Of a stretch of DNA of 64,000 nt, positions 8,516-17,438 are shown in pieces. A program made the position numbers and the translations under genes. This DNA comes from Sandarakinorhabdus sp. AAP62 (GTDB taxonomy: Bacteria > Pseudomonadota > Alphaproteobacteria > Sphingomonadales > Sphingomonadaceae): assembly GCF_000331225.1 (NCBI RefSeq), contig NZ_ANFY01000010.1, positions 62,001 to 126,000 on the forward strand, written 5' to 3'. Numbering within the stretch: position 1 is the first letter of the stretch; each line of letters opens with the position of its first letter. The notes under the pieces are model-generated. The model was not told where the DNA came from and did no database searches. It worked only from the letters and a program-made list of their open reading frames with translations.

Positions 8516-9927
8516 CAGGCAGCTGCACTTTCCTGCTTGGAGGGCGTTACCGGAACGGCTTCGACACTATTGGGGTGGGCATCGACAATGTCCACCTCGA
8601 CCAGATCACCGATGGCGGCGCCGGGGATGGAAACCACGGCGGACTGGAGCCAGGGTGTCTTGCCGATCAGCTGACCCGGTTTGCGGCCCGGCCGTTCCAG
8701 CAGGACCATGCAGCGCCGGCCAATGGTGGAGCGGTTGAAGGCGAGGCTGCCTTCGGTGATGGCGGCCTGCAGACGGGCAAGGCGTTCGTCCTTCACAGCC
8801 TCCGGCACCTGATCGGCCATGGTCGCTGCCGGCGTGCCGGGACGGATGCTGTATTTGAAACTGTAGGCCGCAGCATAGCGCACCTCGCGCACGATGCTCA
8901 GCGTGTCCTCGAAATCGGCCTCGGTCTCGCCGGGGAAGCCAACGATGAAATCGCCCGACAGTGCGATATCGGGACGGGCCGCGCGCAGGGTGGCCAGGGT
9001 TTCCAGATAGGATTCACGGGTGTGAGCGCGGTTCATGGCTTTCAGGATGCGGCTGGAACCGGACTGCACGGGCAGGTGCAGATAGGGCATCAGCTTGGCC
9101 ACCTCGACATGCGCGGCAATCAGATCGTCATGCATGTCGCGCGGGTGGCTGGTGGTGTAGCGGATACGCGCCAGCCCCTCGATTTCCGCCAGCGCCCGGA
9201 TCAGGCCGGACAGGCTGAGGCCACCGTTGTAGGCGTTCACATTCTGGCCAAGCAGGGTGATCTCGCGCACACCACGTGCCACCAACGCCTGCGCTTCGGC
9301 AATCAGATCCGCCGCAGGCCGGCTGATCTCCGGTCCGCGCGTGTAGGGCACCACGCAATAGGTGCAGAATTTGTCACAGCCTTCCTGCACGGTGAGGAAG
9401 GCGCTGGCCCCGGATTTCCCCGGCGTGATGCGGCGCTGGGGCAGGGAATCGAACTTCGGCACCGTCGGCATGTCGATATCGACAGCCCGGCCGGATTCGG
9501 ATTGCTTCAGCAGTTCGGGCAGGCGGTGATAGGCGAGCGGGCCAACAATCACGTCCACCGCTGGCGCGCGCCTGCCAATTTCCGCGCCTTCAGCCTGGGC
9601 CACGCAACCAGCAGCCACGATGGTCGGACGGCTGCCATCCGCGCGCGGCTGGCGCAGGCGGCCAATATCCGAATAGAGTTTCTCGGCGGCCTTCTCGCGG
9701 ATGTGGCAGGTGTTGAGCACCACAACGTCGGCAGCTTCGGGCGACTCCACGGCGGTCAGCCCCTGGCCGGCCAGCACATCGCCCATGCGCTCACTGTCAT
9801 AGACGTTCATCTGGCAGCCGAAGGACTTGACGTGAAAGGTCTTGGGGCTGGGTCGGGACGTCAAGTGGGGGCTCCGGTGGCTTGCTGTCTCTCCATAGCC
9901 ATTTTGCCCCGCCGGGTCACCTGTCAT
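8515..9927 (-). CDS. miaB: tRNA-2-methylthio-N6-dimethylallyladenosine synthase MiaB
   Basis: Radical-SAM methylthiotransferase that modifies A37 of tRNAs reading UNN codons. The 470-residue protein has the N-terminal cluster cysteines C38, C74 and C108, the radical-SAM motif CDKFCTYC (C184, C188, C191) and a C-terminal TRAM-like region. The N-terminus carries about 30 residues before the first domain, and ATG 9927 is the only start upstream of [11 protein letters not shown] that I see. It lies 10 nt after plsC and overlaps phoH by one base. Confidence 0.95.
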   Translation of the reverse strand: MTGDPAGQNGYGETASHRSPHLTSRPSPKTFHVKSFGCQMNVYDSERMGDVLAGQGLTAVESPEAADVVVLNTCHIREKAAEKLYSDIGRLRQPRADGSRPTIVAAGCVAQAEGAEIGRRAPAVDVIVGPLAYHRLPELLKQSESGRAVDIDMPTVPKFDSLPQRRITPGKSGASAFLTVQEGCDKFCTYCVVPYTRGPEISRPAADLIAEAQALVARGVREITLLGQNVNAYNGGLSLSGLIRALAEIEGLARIRYTTSHPRDMHDDLIAAHVEVAKLMPYLHLPVQSGSSRILKAMNRAHTRESYLETLATLRAARPDIALSGDFIVGFPGETEADFEDTLSIVREVRYAAAYSFKYSIRPGTPAATMADQVPEAVKDERLARLQAAITEGSLAFNRSTIGRRCMVLLERPGRKPGQLIGKTPWLQSAVVSIPGAAIGDLVEVDIVDAHPNSVEAVPVTPSKQESAAA

Positions 9928-9937
9928 CAGCCCATCA

Positions 9938-10762
9938 TCACCCGCCGCGCATCAGCCGGCGGTAACCGGCGGCAATCAGCGTGTGGCAATGGCGGGCCAG
10001 CTGCTTGCGATCGGGAAAATTGGCCGGATCGATGGGATCGTGGAACAATATTTCTGCCGTGATTTTCCCCAGCCCCATGAAGCCGATGGCGTGCGGGCCC
10101 AGTTCGGTATCGCCCACCCAGGCCAGATCGGGGAGTTGCCGGCGCGTGACGGGCAGGCCGTTGACGCGGGTATAAGCCAGGGTGACCGGCTGGATGATCA
10201 GGCCCGGCACATCGCCCACCACCGAGAACAGCGCCGATTTGAACGGCAGCACACCGGTGCCATCACTGTTGGTGCCTTCGGGAAACAGGATGATCGAGCC
10301 GCCCTTGTTGAGCCGATCGGCAATCTCGTTTTTCTGTGCGACGGCCGTCGAACGGCGTTCCCGCGCCACATAGACCGTATGAGCAAAGCTGGCGAACCAG
10401 CCCACAGGGCCCCAGCCGGCCACTTCGGATTTGGCGACGAAACTGGCGTTGATGCGGGCACCCAGCACTGGAATATCCGTCCAGCTCAGGTGATTGGCGA
10501 TATACAGCACCTTGCCGTGCGTGGGCGGCAGGCCATGCATGTGAATGCGCAAGCCCAGCGATCGCGACAGGCCGCGGTGAAACCAGATCGGCAGATAGGG
10601 CCGGTTGCGCAGGGTAATCGCGCGCAGCAGCAACTCGGCCGGCACAGTAGCAGCGGCAGTGGCAACCGCGCCAAGTGCGGTGCGGGTCTTCCCCAGGCGC
10701 CTGGCCGATGGCGGGCGGCGTTGCATCGGAGGTTCAGGCTGGCTTCTTGAGGGCCTGGCCAT
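9938..10762 (-). CDS. plsC: 1-acyl-sn-glycerol-3-phosphate acyltransferase (PlsC family)
   Basis: Membrane-associated acyltransferase making phosphatidic acid from lysophosphatidate. The catalytic HX4D motif appears as NHLSWTD near residue 91, and the substrate-binding block FPEGTNSDG follows about 70 residues later. One N-terminal hydrophobic segment (about 28-48) could anchor it. ATG 10762 has a GGAG site 4 nt upstream and overlaps the fur reading frame by 29 nt; ATG 10726 is the shorter alternative without a visible ribosome site. PlsC families are broad, so the acyl substrate is inferred. Confidence 0.85.
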   Translation of the reverse strand: MARPSRSQPEPPMQRRPPSARRLGKTRTALGAVATAAATVPAELLLRAITLRNRPYLPIWFHRGLSRSLGLRIHMHGLPPTHGKVLYIANHLSWTDIPVLGARINASFVAKSEVAGWGPVGWFASFAHTVYVARERRSTAVAQKNEIADRLNKGGSIILFPEGTNSDGTGVLPFKSALFSVVGDVPGLIIQPVTLAYTRVNGLPVTRRQLPDLAWVGDTELGPHAIGFMGLGKITAEILFHDPIDPANFPDRKQLARHCHTLIAAGYRRLMRGG

Positions 10763-11162
10763 AAAGCTCCATGCGGTGATCGACGAGACGATAGCCCAGC
10801 TTTTCGGCGATGCGGCGCTGCAGATCCTCGATCTCCGGATCGTGGAATTCGATCACGTCGCCAGTGTCGATATCGATCAGATGATCATGATGGCCATCGG
10901 CCACGGTTTCATAGCGCGAGCGGCCGCCCTGGAATTCATGGCGTTCCAATATCCCGGCTTCTTCAAACAATTTCACCGTGCGATAGACGGTGGCGATGGA
11001 AATGCGCGGGTCCACCTCCGCCACCCGTCGGTGCAGCGATTCCACATCGGGGTGATCGGTGACTTCGCTCAGCACGCGGGCGATCACCCGGCGCTGCTCG
11101 GTGATGCGCAGGCCCTTCTTCAGGCACAGCGCTTCGATATCGATGGGCGTGGTCACTGCCAT
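10734..11162 (-). CDS. fur: Ferric uptake regulator family protein (Fur)
   Basis: Metal-responsive winged-helix repressor of 142 residues. It has the N-terminal DNA-binding wing (ITEQRRVIARVL, ISIATVYRTVKLFEEAGIL) and the metal-binding block HHDHLIDIDTGDVIEFHDPEIE. The CxxC zinc pairs of E. coli Fur are absent, as in many alphaproteobacterial Fur or Mur proteins. It may therefore sense iron or manganese; the sequence alone does not decide. It leads into plsC with an overlap. Confidence 0.92.
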   Translation of the reverse strand: MAVTTPIDIEALCLKKGLRITEQRRVIARVLSEVTDHPDVESLHRRVAEVDPRISIATVYRTVKLFEEAGILERHEFQGGRSRYETVADGHHDHLIDIDTGDVIEFHDPEIEDLQRRIAEKLGYRLVDHRMELYGQALKKPA

Positions 11163-11233
11163 TCTCCCGCTGTACCCATTGGCTGCCCTGCCCCTTCAAT
11201 TAGGGGCCAACGCGGGCTGGAGCAAGCGGGGTA

Positions 11234-11266
11234 ATTGCCGGGCGCGACCCTCCCGCGCCCGGCAAT
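11234..11266 (-). terminator. Strong hairpin after mucR
   Basis: A perfect 13-bp stem (ATTGCCGGGCGCG with CGCGCCCGGCAAT) and a 7-nt loop lie 15 bp past the mucR stop and well upstream of fur. No run of T follows on the minus strand (TACCCCGC). It is therefore an incomplete match to an intrinsic terminator, but it is too regular to be chance. Confidence 0.5.
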
Positions 11267-11281
11267 CGACTCTGGCCGGAT

Positions 11282-11725
11282 TCAGGCCGGGTTCTTGCGC
11301 GGGCGACCGCGCGGCTTGGACGTGCGCTTGGTGCCGAGGCCGATCGACTTGGCGAGCGTGCGGCGCTGTTCGGCATAGTTGGGCGCAACCATCGGATAAT
11401 CGGCCGGCAGGCCCCACTTGGTGCGATAATCGTCGGGCGTCATGCCATAACGCGTCATCAGGTGACGCTTCAGCATCTTCAGCTTCTTCCCGTCTTCCAG
11501 GCAGACAATATAGTCCGGCTTGATCGACGAGCGGACGGCCACGGCCGGCTCCTGCTTCGGCGCCGGCGCTTCGACGGGCGTGCCCAACCGTGCGAGCGTG
11601 GCGTAAACGCTTTCAATCACACCGGGAACTTCACCGGGTGCAACCGTGTTGTTGGCAAAATGCGACGAGACAATATCGGCGGTGAGTGCCAACAACTCGG
11701 CGTGAGATTGTGAACTTTCTGTCAT
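11282..11725 (-). CDS. mucR: MucR/Ros family zinc-finger regulator
   Basis: Alphaproteobacterial H-NS-like or cell-cycle transcription factor of 147 residues. The C-terminal zinc-finger core is DYIVCLEDGKKLKMLKRHL at about residues 85-103, followed by YGMTPDDYRTKWGLP, the classic MucR block. The N-terminus (about 1-60) is the oligomerisation region. In Caulobacter, MucR works with SciP in the CtrA/CcrM circuit, which fits the GANTC-rich origin in this window. The 90 bp upstream are more A/T-rich than neighbours and may hold an autoregulatory site. Confidence 0.93.
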   Translation of the reverse strand: MTESSQSHAELLALTADIVSSHFANNTVAPGEVPGVIESVYATLARLGTPVEAPAPKQEPAVAVRSSIKPDYIVCLEDGKKLKMLKRHLMTRYGMTPDDYRTKWGLPADYPMVAPNYAEQRRTLAKSIGLGTKRTSKPRGRPRKNPA

Positions 11726-11815
11726 GTTGATGTCCTTGACCCTTGAACATTTGCGGTCTTGTTAGCCGCAACTGTCCCATTGAGCTTTGGGAAAGGGTTT
11801 TGCAACCCAAAAACC

Positions 11816-12364
11816 TCAGCCTATCAACTGTTCGAGACTAAATCTCATGGTAATCGCGGCGCGGCGGCTGCCATCCTTTGCCGTATAATAGTCAGCGCGC
11901 CGGCCAACCTGCACAAAACCTGCGCGATTATACAGATACTTGGCCGGTTCATTATCCTCGCGCACCTCAAGGAACAATTCGCTGGCCCCGCGCACAATCG
12001 CGTCTTCCTGCGCACGCATCAACAAGCGTCCGGCAATACCATTGCGCCACTGTGCCGGTGCAACTGCTATCAACAACAGCTCCACTTCCGGCCCCGCCGC
12101 ACGGCACAGGCTGAAACCGGCAGCCTGGCTGCCCATCAGCGCCAACCGGCCCCAACAGCCCGGCAATGTGAGCGTGGCCGCCAGCTGCGCCGCCGACCAG
12201 GCTTCGCCATAAAGAGGATCAAAGGCCGCGTGCATCACGGTCATCAGCGCATCAAGATGGCGCTCATCCGCCGGGATGATGACCAGGTCGGAAGTCGGGC
12301 CAGGATTGGGGCCAGAGTTCAAACCGGCGTTCGAAGTCGGTTCCGGGGCGGCGGCGGTGTCCAC
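11816..12364 (-). CDS. rimI: GNAT acetyltransferase, RimI-like
   Basis: N-acetyltransferase of the GNAT fold, 182 residues. The acetyl-CoA site is VAPAQWRNGIAGRLL, followed by ELFLEVREDNEPAKYLYNRAGF, which is characteristic of RimI (acetylation of ribosomal protein S18 N-terminus). The start is uncertain: GTG 12364 lies inside the 3' end of tsaB and gives an unusual Pro/Asn-rich N-terminal tail of about 30 residues before the fold begins at VIIPADERH. The tsaB-rimI pairing is common and supports the assignment. Confidence 0.8.
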   Translation of the reverse strand: MDTAAAPEPTSNAGLNSGPNPGPTSDLVIIPADERHLDALMTVMHAAFDPLYGEAWSAAQLAATLTLPGCWGRLALMGSQAAGFSLCRAAGPEVELLLIAVAPAQWRNGIAGRLLMRAQEDAIVRGASELFLEVREDNEPAKYLYNRAGFVQVGRRADYYTAKDGSRRAAITMRFSLEQLIG

Positions 12365-12383
12365 AGGCGCTGGGATAATCGGC

Positions 12384-12947
12384 TCAGTCGCCGGCGTAAA
12401 GCGCCTGCGGCAAGCCGAGCGCCGCTGGCGGCACGTGCCCGGCAAATGCCGCATCGGGATGATCAGGGCACAACGCGGCAACACCCGGCAACAGGGCGGC
12501 ACCAGCGCCCGTCACGGCGACCCCCGCCGGCAGCACTGTGACCATGGTCGGCAGCGGTGCCAGCAATCCCGGGCCGAGCACCGCGCCCGCCGCATGGCCA
12601 CGCCCGGCATCGATCAGCGCCAGCACTGCGCCCAGCGACGGATCGGCGGCAAAGGCCTGCGCCGCCACCAGCGACAGCGCCGAGACGCCGTGCACCGGCA
12701 CGCCCCAGGCCACTCCCAGCGCCCGCGCCGCGGCAATGCCGATGCGGATGCCAGTGTAGCTGCCCGGACCAATGTCGACGATGATGGCAGCAGCGCGCCG
12801 ATCGCCCAGCAGATCCGCGATCGCCGGCACCAGCGCTTCGGCATGGCCGCGTCCGATGAGTTCATGATGGCGAGCCAGCACGCGCACGCCCTCGACCAGC
12901 GCAATCGACAGCGCGGGCGACGACGTGGACAGGGCGAGGATGGTCAC
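12384..12947 (-). CDS. tsaB: tRNA threonylcarbamoyladenosine biosynthesis protein TsaB
   Basis: Partner of TsaD in making t6A37 of tRNA. The 187-residue protein starts VTILALSTSSPALSIAL, the ASKHA phosphate-1 region, and contains VDIGPGSYTGIRIGIAAARAL, the signature of TsaB/YeaZ. It lacks the metal-binding histidines of TsaD, as expected. GTG 12947 is chosen because it gives the family N-terminus directly; the frame upstream overlaps the nitroreductase. Slightly shorter than E. coli TsaB. Confidence 0.92.
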   Translation of the reverse strand: MTILALSTSSPALSIALVEGVRVLARHHELIGRGHAEALVPAIADLLGDRRAAAIIVDIGPGSYTGIRIGIAAARALGVAWGVPVHGVSALSLVAAQAFAADPSLGAVLALIDAGRGHAAGAVLGPGLLAPLPTMVTVLPAGVAVTGAGAALLPGVAALCPDHPDAAFAGHVPPAALGLPQALYAGD

Positions 12948-12957
12948 ACCCGCGCCG

Positions 12958-13551
12958 CTACAGGATTTGCGCGGCATCCTCAAACGCCAAGCGCGGCAGG
13001 CGTGGGAAGACGCCCTGGCCATTGCCTTTGCCCAGCGAGCAGATGAAGTTGGTCTCGATGCCGGTATCTGCCCAGAAGGCGGCGTCCACGGTCTTCTTGT
13101 CAAAGCCCGACATGGGCCCGGTGTCCCAGCCCAGTGCGCGCGCCGCCATGATCAGATAGGCGCCCTGCAGGCTGCTGTTGCGGAAGGCGGTCTCGCGGGC
13201 AAAATCGGCGCTCCAGTTGAACCAGGGCCGCGCGTCGACATGCGGGAAGAGTTCGGGCAGCCGGTCATAGAATTTGGGATCAAAACCGATGATCACCGTA
13301 ACCGGGGCGGCCATCACCTTTGGCTGGTTGGCGGCGCTGACAGTGGCCGCCAGTTTCGCCCGCGCGTCTGGTGAATGGCAGAAGATGAAGCGCGCCGGCG
13401 ACGCGTTGGCCGAGGTCGGCCCCATCTTCACCAGATCATAAAGTTGGCGCAGCTGGCTTTCCGAAACCGGCGTTTCGTCCCAGCCATATTGGGTGCGGGC
13501 ATCGGTGAACAATTGCGCCAATGCGGCGCCGTCGAGTGGCGATCCGGCCAC
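12958..13551 (-). CDS. Nitroreductase family protein, RutE/HadB-like
   Basis: FMN-dependent reductase fold of 197 residues. The N-terminal segment (QYGWDETPVSESQLRQLYD, VKMGPTSANASPARF) and the block FRNSSLQGAYLIMAARALG resemble malonic semialdehyde reductase RutE. No other pyrimidine-degradation (rut) genes are present, so the substrate is open. The start is 3 nt after the nfuA stop and the tsaB start lies 10 bp after its own stop, making it part of the nfuA-nitroreductase-tsaB-rimI chain. Confidence 0.85.
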   Translation of the reverse strand: MAGSPLDGAALAQLFTDARTQYGWDETPVSESQLRQLYDLVKMGPTSANASPARFIFCHSPDARAKLAATVSAANQPKVMAAPVTVIIGFDPKFYDRLPELFPHVDARPWFNWSADFARETAFRNSSLQGAYLIMAARALGWDTGPMSGFDKKTVDAAFWADTGIETNFICSLGKGNGQGVFPRLPRLAFEDAAQIL

Positions 13552-13553
13552 GA

Positions 13554-14108
13554 TCAGACCGCCCGCACGTCAAGAACTTCGGGCACATAATATTTCAGCA
13601 GCGATTCAATGCCCATCTTCAACGTCATGGTGCTGGACGGGCAGCCGGAACAGGCGCCCTGCATTTCAAGGAACACCGTGCCCTGGCGAAAGCCGCGATA
13701 GACAATGTCGCCACCATCTTCGGCCACCTGCGGGCGCACCCGGGTTTCGATCAGCTCGCGGATCTGCATCACGATATCGGCATCGGCCGGATCATCATCG
13801 GTCACCGCTTCAGCAACCGTGCCGGTAAACAGCGGCGCACCGCTGGTGAAATGATCGACCAGCACGCCCAGGATCTGCGGCTTCAGCGCCGGCCAGTCAG
13901 CACCGGCCGGATTGCGGGTGACCGAAACGAAATCATGGCCCAGGAACACACGGTCCACATCGCCCAACGCAAACAGAGCGGCGGCCAGCGGTGAGGCTTC
14001 GGCGGCTTCGGGGGTCGGAATGTCCACACCGTCCGCGCCGGTCACCTTCTGGCCGGGACGGAACATCAGGGTCATCGGATTGGGGGTCTGCTCGGTTTCG
14101 ATGAACAT
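13554..14108 (-). CDS. nfuA: Iron-sulfur cluster carrier NfuA-like protein
   Basis: Fe-S scaffold of 184 residues: an N-terminal Nfu_N domain (MFIETEQTPNPMTLMFRPG, FALGDVDRVFLGHDFVSVT) and a C-terminal NifU-like domain with the cluster ligands CSGCP near residue 156. ATG 14108 gives the family N-terminus; the longer open frame to 14165 does not. Heads the chain that continues with the nitroreductase, tsaB and rimI. Confidence 0.95.
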   Translation of the reverse strand: MFIETEQTPNPMTLMFRPGQKVTGADGVDIPTPEAAEASPLAAALFALGDVDRVFLGHDFVSVTRNPAGADWPALKPQILGVLVDHFTSGAPLFTGTVAEAVTDDDPADADIVMQIRELIETRVRPQVAEDGGDIVYRGFRQGTVFLEMQGACSGCPSSTMTLKMGIESLLKYYVPEVLDVRAV

Positions 14109-14205
14109 GGGCACGGCCTTTCCTTCGCTTGCCAGCGATATGGCCCAGCCGCCCGCTGCCTTCAAGACAAGTCAGACGATTTCTGTCGTAATTCGGTGAT
14201 CAGGC

Positions 14206-14670
14206 TCAGGCTATGGTGGCCAGTCGGTCGGTATCAAGGCTGCCCGGCACCAGCATCAGGATGCAGGGCAGGCTGCCGGCGTGCTCCCCGGCAAAGAAAC
14301 TCACCAATGGCCCCGGCGTGCCGCGGCTGGCCGTGCCAAGCACCAACGCGCGGATGGATGGATTGTCCTTTACATGCGTCAGGATCAGCGCCGAAGGCTC
14401 CCCTTCCAGCACCAGCACATCGGGCCGGGCACCTTCCATTGCTTCGGCCTCGCCGGCCAGTTGCGCCAACAGCGCCTCTGCCTCGGCGCGGGCTTCGGCG
14501 GCCATCATCGATTGCACGGCGCCGAAATGCATGAACTCAGTGGGCCGCACCACGGTCACCAGCCGCACATCGGCGCCCACATGCGCTGCCCGCAGCACGG
14601 CAAAGCGCATCGCCACCCGGCTTTCCGGGCTGTCGTCGATCACGACGAGATAGGTGGCGGCAGCACTCAC
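14206..14670 (-). CDS. Universal stress protein (UspA family)
   Basis: Small cytoplasmic protein of 154 residues with the UspA fold: YLVVIDDSPESRVAMRFA at the N-terminus and the nucleotide-loop region LVLGTASRGTPGPLVSFFAG near the C-terminus. The partial GxGxxG-like pattern leaves ATP binding possible. It is separated by 97 bp from nfuA and follows the methyltransferase gene by 37 bp. A stress role is inferred from family only. Confidence 0.88.
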   Translation of the reverse strand: MSAAATYLVVIDDSPESRVAMRFAVLRAAHVGADVRLVTVVRPTEFMHFGAVQSMMAAEARAEAEALLAQLAGEAEAMEGARPDVLVLEGEPSALILTHVKDNPSIRALVLGTASRGTPGPLVSFFAGEHAGSLPCILMLVPGSLDTDRLATIA

Positions 14671-14707
14671 CCGTCAAGCGTAGGGCGATTTGGCGCGAAG
14701 GAGCAAG

Positions 14708-15529
14708 TCAAACCCGGCTCTTCAATGCGTCGGCCAGGCTGGTGGTGGCACTGCCCGGTGCCTTCGGGCTGGGCTGGCCCGGGCCGGGCGCCCAGCCGGC
14801 GACGTGCAGTATCTCGATGGTCACGCTGGTCTTGCCATCGCCATCGGCCATGGCGGCAAAGCGCTGGGCGGCAGCCATCAGGACGTCGCGGCGCAGGGGC
14901 CTGCGCCGGCGCAAGACTGATCGCGCGCCCATGGCGGTCAGATCATCAAACAGGCCGAACAGGCTGGCATAGCGCAGGCTGATACGCTCGACATCGGCGA
15001 CCGGCATGGCAAAGCCGGAGCGGGCCAGCAGGCCGGCGGCCGCATTGGCCTCCACCATCGGCGCCGTATGACTGCCGGCACCGCCGGTGATGGCCACTTC
15101 CGCCTCGAGCAGGCAGGCGCGCAGTTCCACCAGGCTCATGCCGCCCACGAACGCCGCAACGAACAGGCCATCGGGGCGCAGCACCCGCCTGATCCCGGAC
15201 ATTGCTGCGGGAAGATCATTCACGGTGGTAAGTGATCCGGCCGACACCACCAGATCGAAGCTGGCATCGGCAAACGGCAATCGATCCTCGTCCGCGATCG
15301 TCACACCGGGTTCATTGGCACTCAGCGCCGCCCGCGTTGCGCCAGGCCAGATGGCGCGGGGCCCGCCCAGATCGAGCACATCCGCAAACGGCCGCGCCAC
15401 CATCGCCACGCGTTCGCGCAGTTCATCGGCCATCAGATCGTGCAGGAAAGACACCTTGCCAAAACCCGCAGCGGCGCGGGCATGGCGATGGCGGCGCAGC
15501 GCGGCATCAAAGGGCAGGGCATCCGTCAT
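14708..15529 (-). CDS. SAM-dependent methyltransferase, NDUFAF5/BioC-like
   Basis: Class I methyltransferase of 273 residues. The SAM-binding region is VLDLGGPRAI; LPFADASFDLVVSAGSLTTVNDLP and RVLRPDGLFVAAFVGGMSL follow, and the end is the GWAPGPGQPSPKAPGSATTSLA block. This C-terminus is typical of the alphaproteobacterial homologues of human complex I assembly factor NDUFAF5. ATG 15529 has a strong AGAGAGGG ribosome site; the longer open frame upstream overlaps comF. It is divergently arranged with comF over a 44-bp gap. Confidence 0.85.
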   Translation of the reverse strand: MTDALPFDAALRRHRHARAAAGFGKVSFLHDLMADELRERVAMVARPFADVLDLGGPRAIWPGATRAALSANEPGVTIADEDRLPFADASFDLVVSAGSLTTVNDLPAAMSGIRRVLRPDGLFVAAFVGGMSLVELRACLLEAEVAITGGAGSHTAPMVEANAAAGLLARSGFAMPVADVERISLRYASLFGLFDDLTAMGARSVLRRRRPLRRDVLMAAAQRFAAMADGDGKTSVTIEILHVAGWAPGPGQPSPKAPGSATTSLADALKSRV

Positions 15530-15573
15530 CACCCTCTCTTTACGCCGCGCGAGGCGAGGCGCAAACTCGCCAG

Positions 15574-16332
15574 ATGGTTGCAGTTCTGGCCTTGGTGACG
15601 ACTCCCCTTCGCGCGGTGATCGACGTCGTGCTGCCGCCGCGCTGCCCGGCCTGCGGCGAGATCGTCGATGGTGATGATCGCTTCTGCGCTGCCTGTTTCG
15701 GCCAATTGCAGGCGCTGGGGCCGCCGCAATGCGCCTGCTGTGGCATACCGCTTCCTCACGAAGGCGACATCGCGGCCCAATGCGGCGCCTGCCTCGGCGA
15801 ACCGCCCCCCTTTCAGCGCGCCCGCGCACCTTTCACCTATGGTGGCCCGACCCGGCATCTGGTGCTTGCGCTGAAGCACGGCCGCCGCCTGCATCTGGCG
15901 CGGATGATGGCCCGCGCCATGCTGCGCGTGGCAGGTGATCTGCCCGAAGATGCCGTGATTGTGCCTGTGCCCTCCCATGCCCTGCGGCTTTGGCAGCGCG
16001 GCTTCAACCAGGCGGCCGAAATTGCCCGCCAGCTGTCGCGGCAATCCGGCCGGCCACTGGCGGTGGACGCGCTTGCCCGCATCAGGGCCACGCCCAGCAC
16101 CAAGGGCCTGACCCGCAAGGCCCGCCAGAAGAATGTGCAAGGCGCGTTCCGCGTGGCGCACGCCGATCAGATCAAGGGTCGCACCGTCGTGCTGATCGAC
16201 GACGTGATGACCACCGGTGCTACGGTTTCCGCCTGTGCCGCGAAACTTGCCAGGGCAGGGGCGCGACAAGTGGAGGTCTTGACCTATGCCCGCGCCGTGC
16301 GCGAGGAGCAGGCTCACGTGTCAGTTCGATGA
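15574..16332 (+). CDS. comF: ComF family phosphoribosyltransferase-like protein
   Basis: A 252-residue protein with an N-terminal zinc ribbon (CPACGE, CAAC, CACC and CGAC) and a C-terminal PRTase domain with the PRPP motif VVLIDDVMTTGAT. In competent bacteria ComF helps import single-stranded DNA; in most proteobacteria its role is unproven. ATG 15574 is used because the longer open frame antisense to the methyltransferase has no coding character. It opens the comF-grxC-nitrilase-DUF1178 run, a frequent arrangement in alphaproteobacteria. Confidence 0.9.
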   Translation: MVAVLALVTTPLRAVIDVVLPPRCPACGEIVDGDDRFCAACFGQLQALGPPQCACCGIPLPHEGDIAAQCGACLGEPPPFQRARAPFTYGGPTRHLVLALKHGRRLHLARMMARAMLRVAGDLPEDAVIVPVPSHALRLWQRGFNQAAEIARQLSRQSGRPLAVDALARIRATPSTKGLTRKARQKNVQGAFRVAHADQIKGRTVVLIDDVMTTGATVSACAAKLARAGARQVEVLTYARAVREEQAHVSVR

Positions 16333-16362
16333 CAGAAATGGCTTGATCAGGGATGGGATGCC

Positions 16363-16620
16363 ATGGCCACGATTGAAATCTATACCAAATTCCTGTGCCC
16401 CTTCTGCACGCGTGCCAAATCGTTGTTGAAGGCCAAGGGTGTGGACTTTGAGGAAATCGACATTTCCATCGGCGGCCCGCGCCGGACCGAGATGCTGGAA
16501 CGCTCCGGCGGCCGCCAAACCGTGCCGCAGATCTTCATCGATGGCCGCCACATCGGCGGTTGCGATGATCTGCAGGCGCTTGATCGCGCCGGCCGGCTGG
16601 ACCCGCTGCTCGCCGCATGA
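16363..16620 (+). CDS. grxC: Glutaredoxin 3
   Basis: Dithiol glutaredoxin of 85 residues, reducing disulfides with glutathione. The active site is CPFC at residues 12-15, and the glutathione-binding segments are TVPQIFIDGRHIGGCDD. The stop overlaps the start of the next gene by 4 nt (ATGA). Confidence 0.96.
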   Translation: MATIEIYTKFLCPFCTRAKSLLKAKGVDFEEIDISIGGPRRTEMLERSGGRQTVPQIFIDGRHIGGCDDLQALDRAGRLDPLLAA

Positions 16621-17438
16621 CGCTCACGCTCGCCATACTGCAGACCAATACAGGCATTGATCCCGACGCTGAGGCCCGGCAGCTTGCAGCGCAGATCGGC
16701 GATGCGGCCAGCCGCGGCGCACAAATCGTCTTTACCCCCGAAATGAGCGGCCTGCTCGATCGCGATCGGGCGCGGGCGAGTGGCAAGGTGCGTCAGGAAG
16801 CCGATGATGTGGTGCTGGCTGCCGTGCGCACCGCTGCAGCCCGGCATAATGTGTGGGTGCAGCTGGGCAGCCTGGCGCTGCGCGGCACGGGCGAGAAATT
16901 CGTCAACCGCGGTTTCCTGATCCGGCCGGATGGCGAGATCGCGGCGCGCTATGCCAAGATCCATCTGTTTGATGTCGCGCTTGGCACCGAAAGCTGGCGG
17001 GAATCCGCCGCCTATGATGCCGGTGAAGAAGCGGTGGTGGCGGCCACGCCGTGGGGGCCGCTGGGGCTGACCATTTGCTACGACCTGCGCTTTCCAGCCC
17101 TGCACCGCGCCTTGGCCGAGGCCGGTGCACAGATGATTGCAGTGCCGGCGGCGTTCACCCGCCCCACCGGCCAGGCCCATTGGCATGTGCTGTTGCGCGC
17201 CCGCGCCATTGAAACCGGCTGCTGGGTGATCGCAGCGGCGCAGACCGGCGTACATGCCGATGGCCGCGCCACTTTTGGCCACAGCCTGGTGATCTCGCCA
17301 TGGGGCGACGTGGTGCTCGACATGGGCGAAGCACCCGGCATCGGGCTGGCGACGATCGACCTTGGCGAAGTGGCAGCGGCGCGCGGCAAGGTGCCGGCCC
17401 TCGAACATGCCCGTCCCTTCCGCTTGGTCGGCCCATGA
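16617..17438 (+). CDS. Carbon-nitrogen hydrolase (Nit1/omega-amidase type)
   Basis: Nitrilase-superfamily amidase of 273 residues. The Glu-Lys-Cys triad is visible: TPEMSGL (Glu), YAKIHLFDV (Lys) and ICYDLRFP (Cys). The sequence is closest by eye to the Nit1 branch, which repairs deaminated glutathione. Pairing with glutaredoxin upstream suits that role. Starts within the grxC stop and ends overlapping the DUF1178 gene, so translation is likely coupled. Confidence 0.88.
   Translation: MTLTLAILQTNTGIDPDAEARQLAAQIGDAASRGAQIVFTPEMSGLLDRDRARASGKVRQEADDVVLAAVRTAAARHNVWVQLGSLALRGTGEKFVNRGFLIRPDGEIAARYAKIHLFDVALGTESWRESAAYDAGEEAVVAATPWGPLGLTICYDLRFPALHRALAEAGAQMIAVPAAFTRPTGQAHWHVLLRARAIETGCWVIAAAQTGVHADGRATFGHSLVISPWGDVVLDMGEAPGIGLATIDLGEVAAARGKVPALEHARPFRLVGP

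Noticed and set aside
11795-11808. GGGTTttgcAACCC after rimI as a terminator
   Set aside because: The stem is only 5 bp, and the T-run after it is short. I could not separate it from chance.
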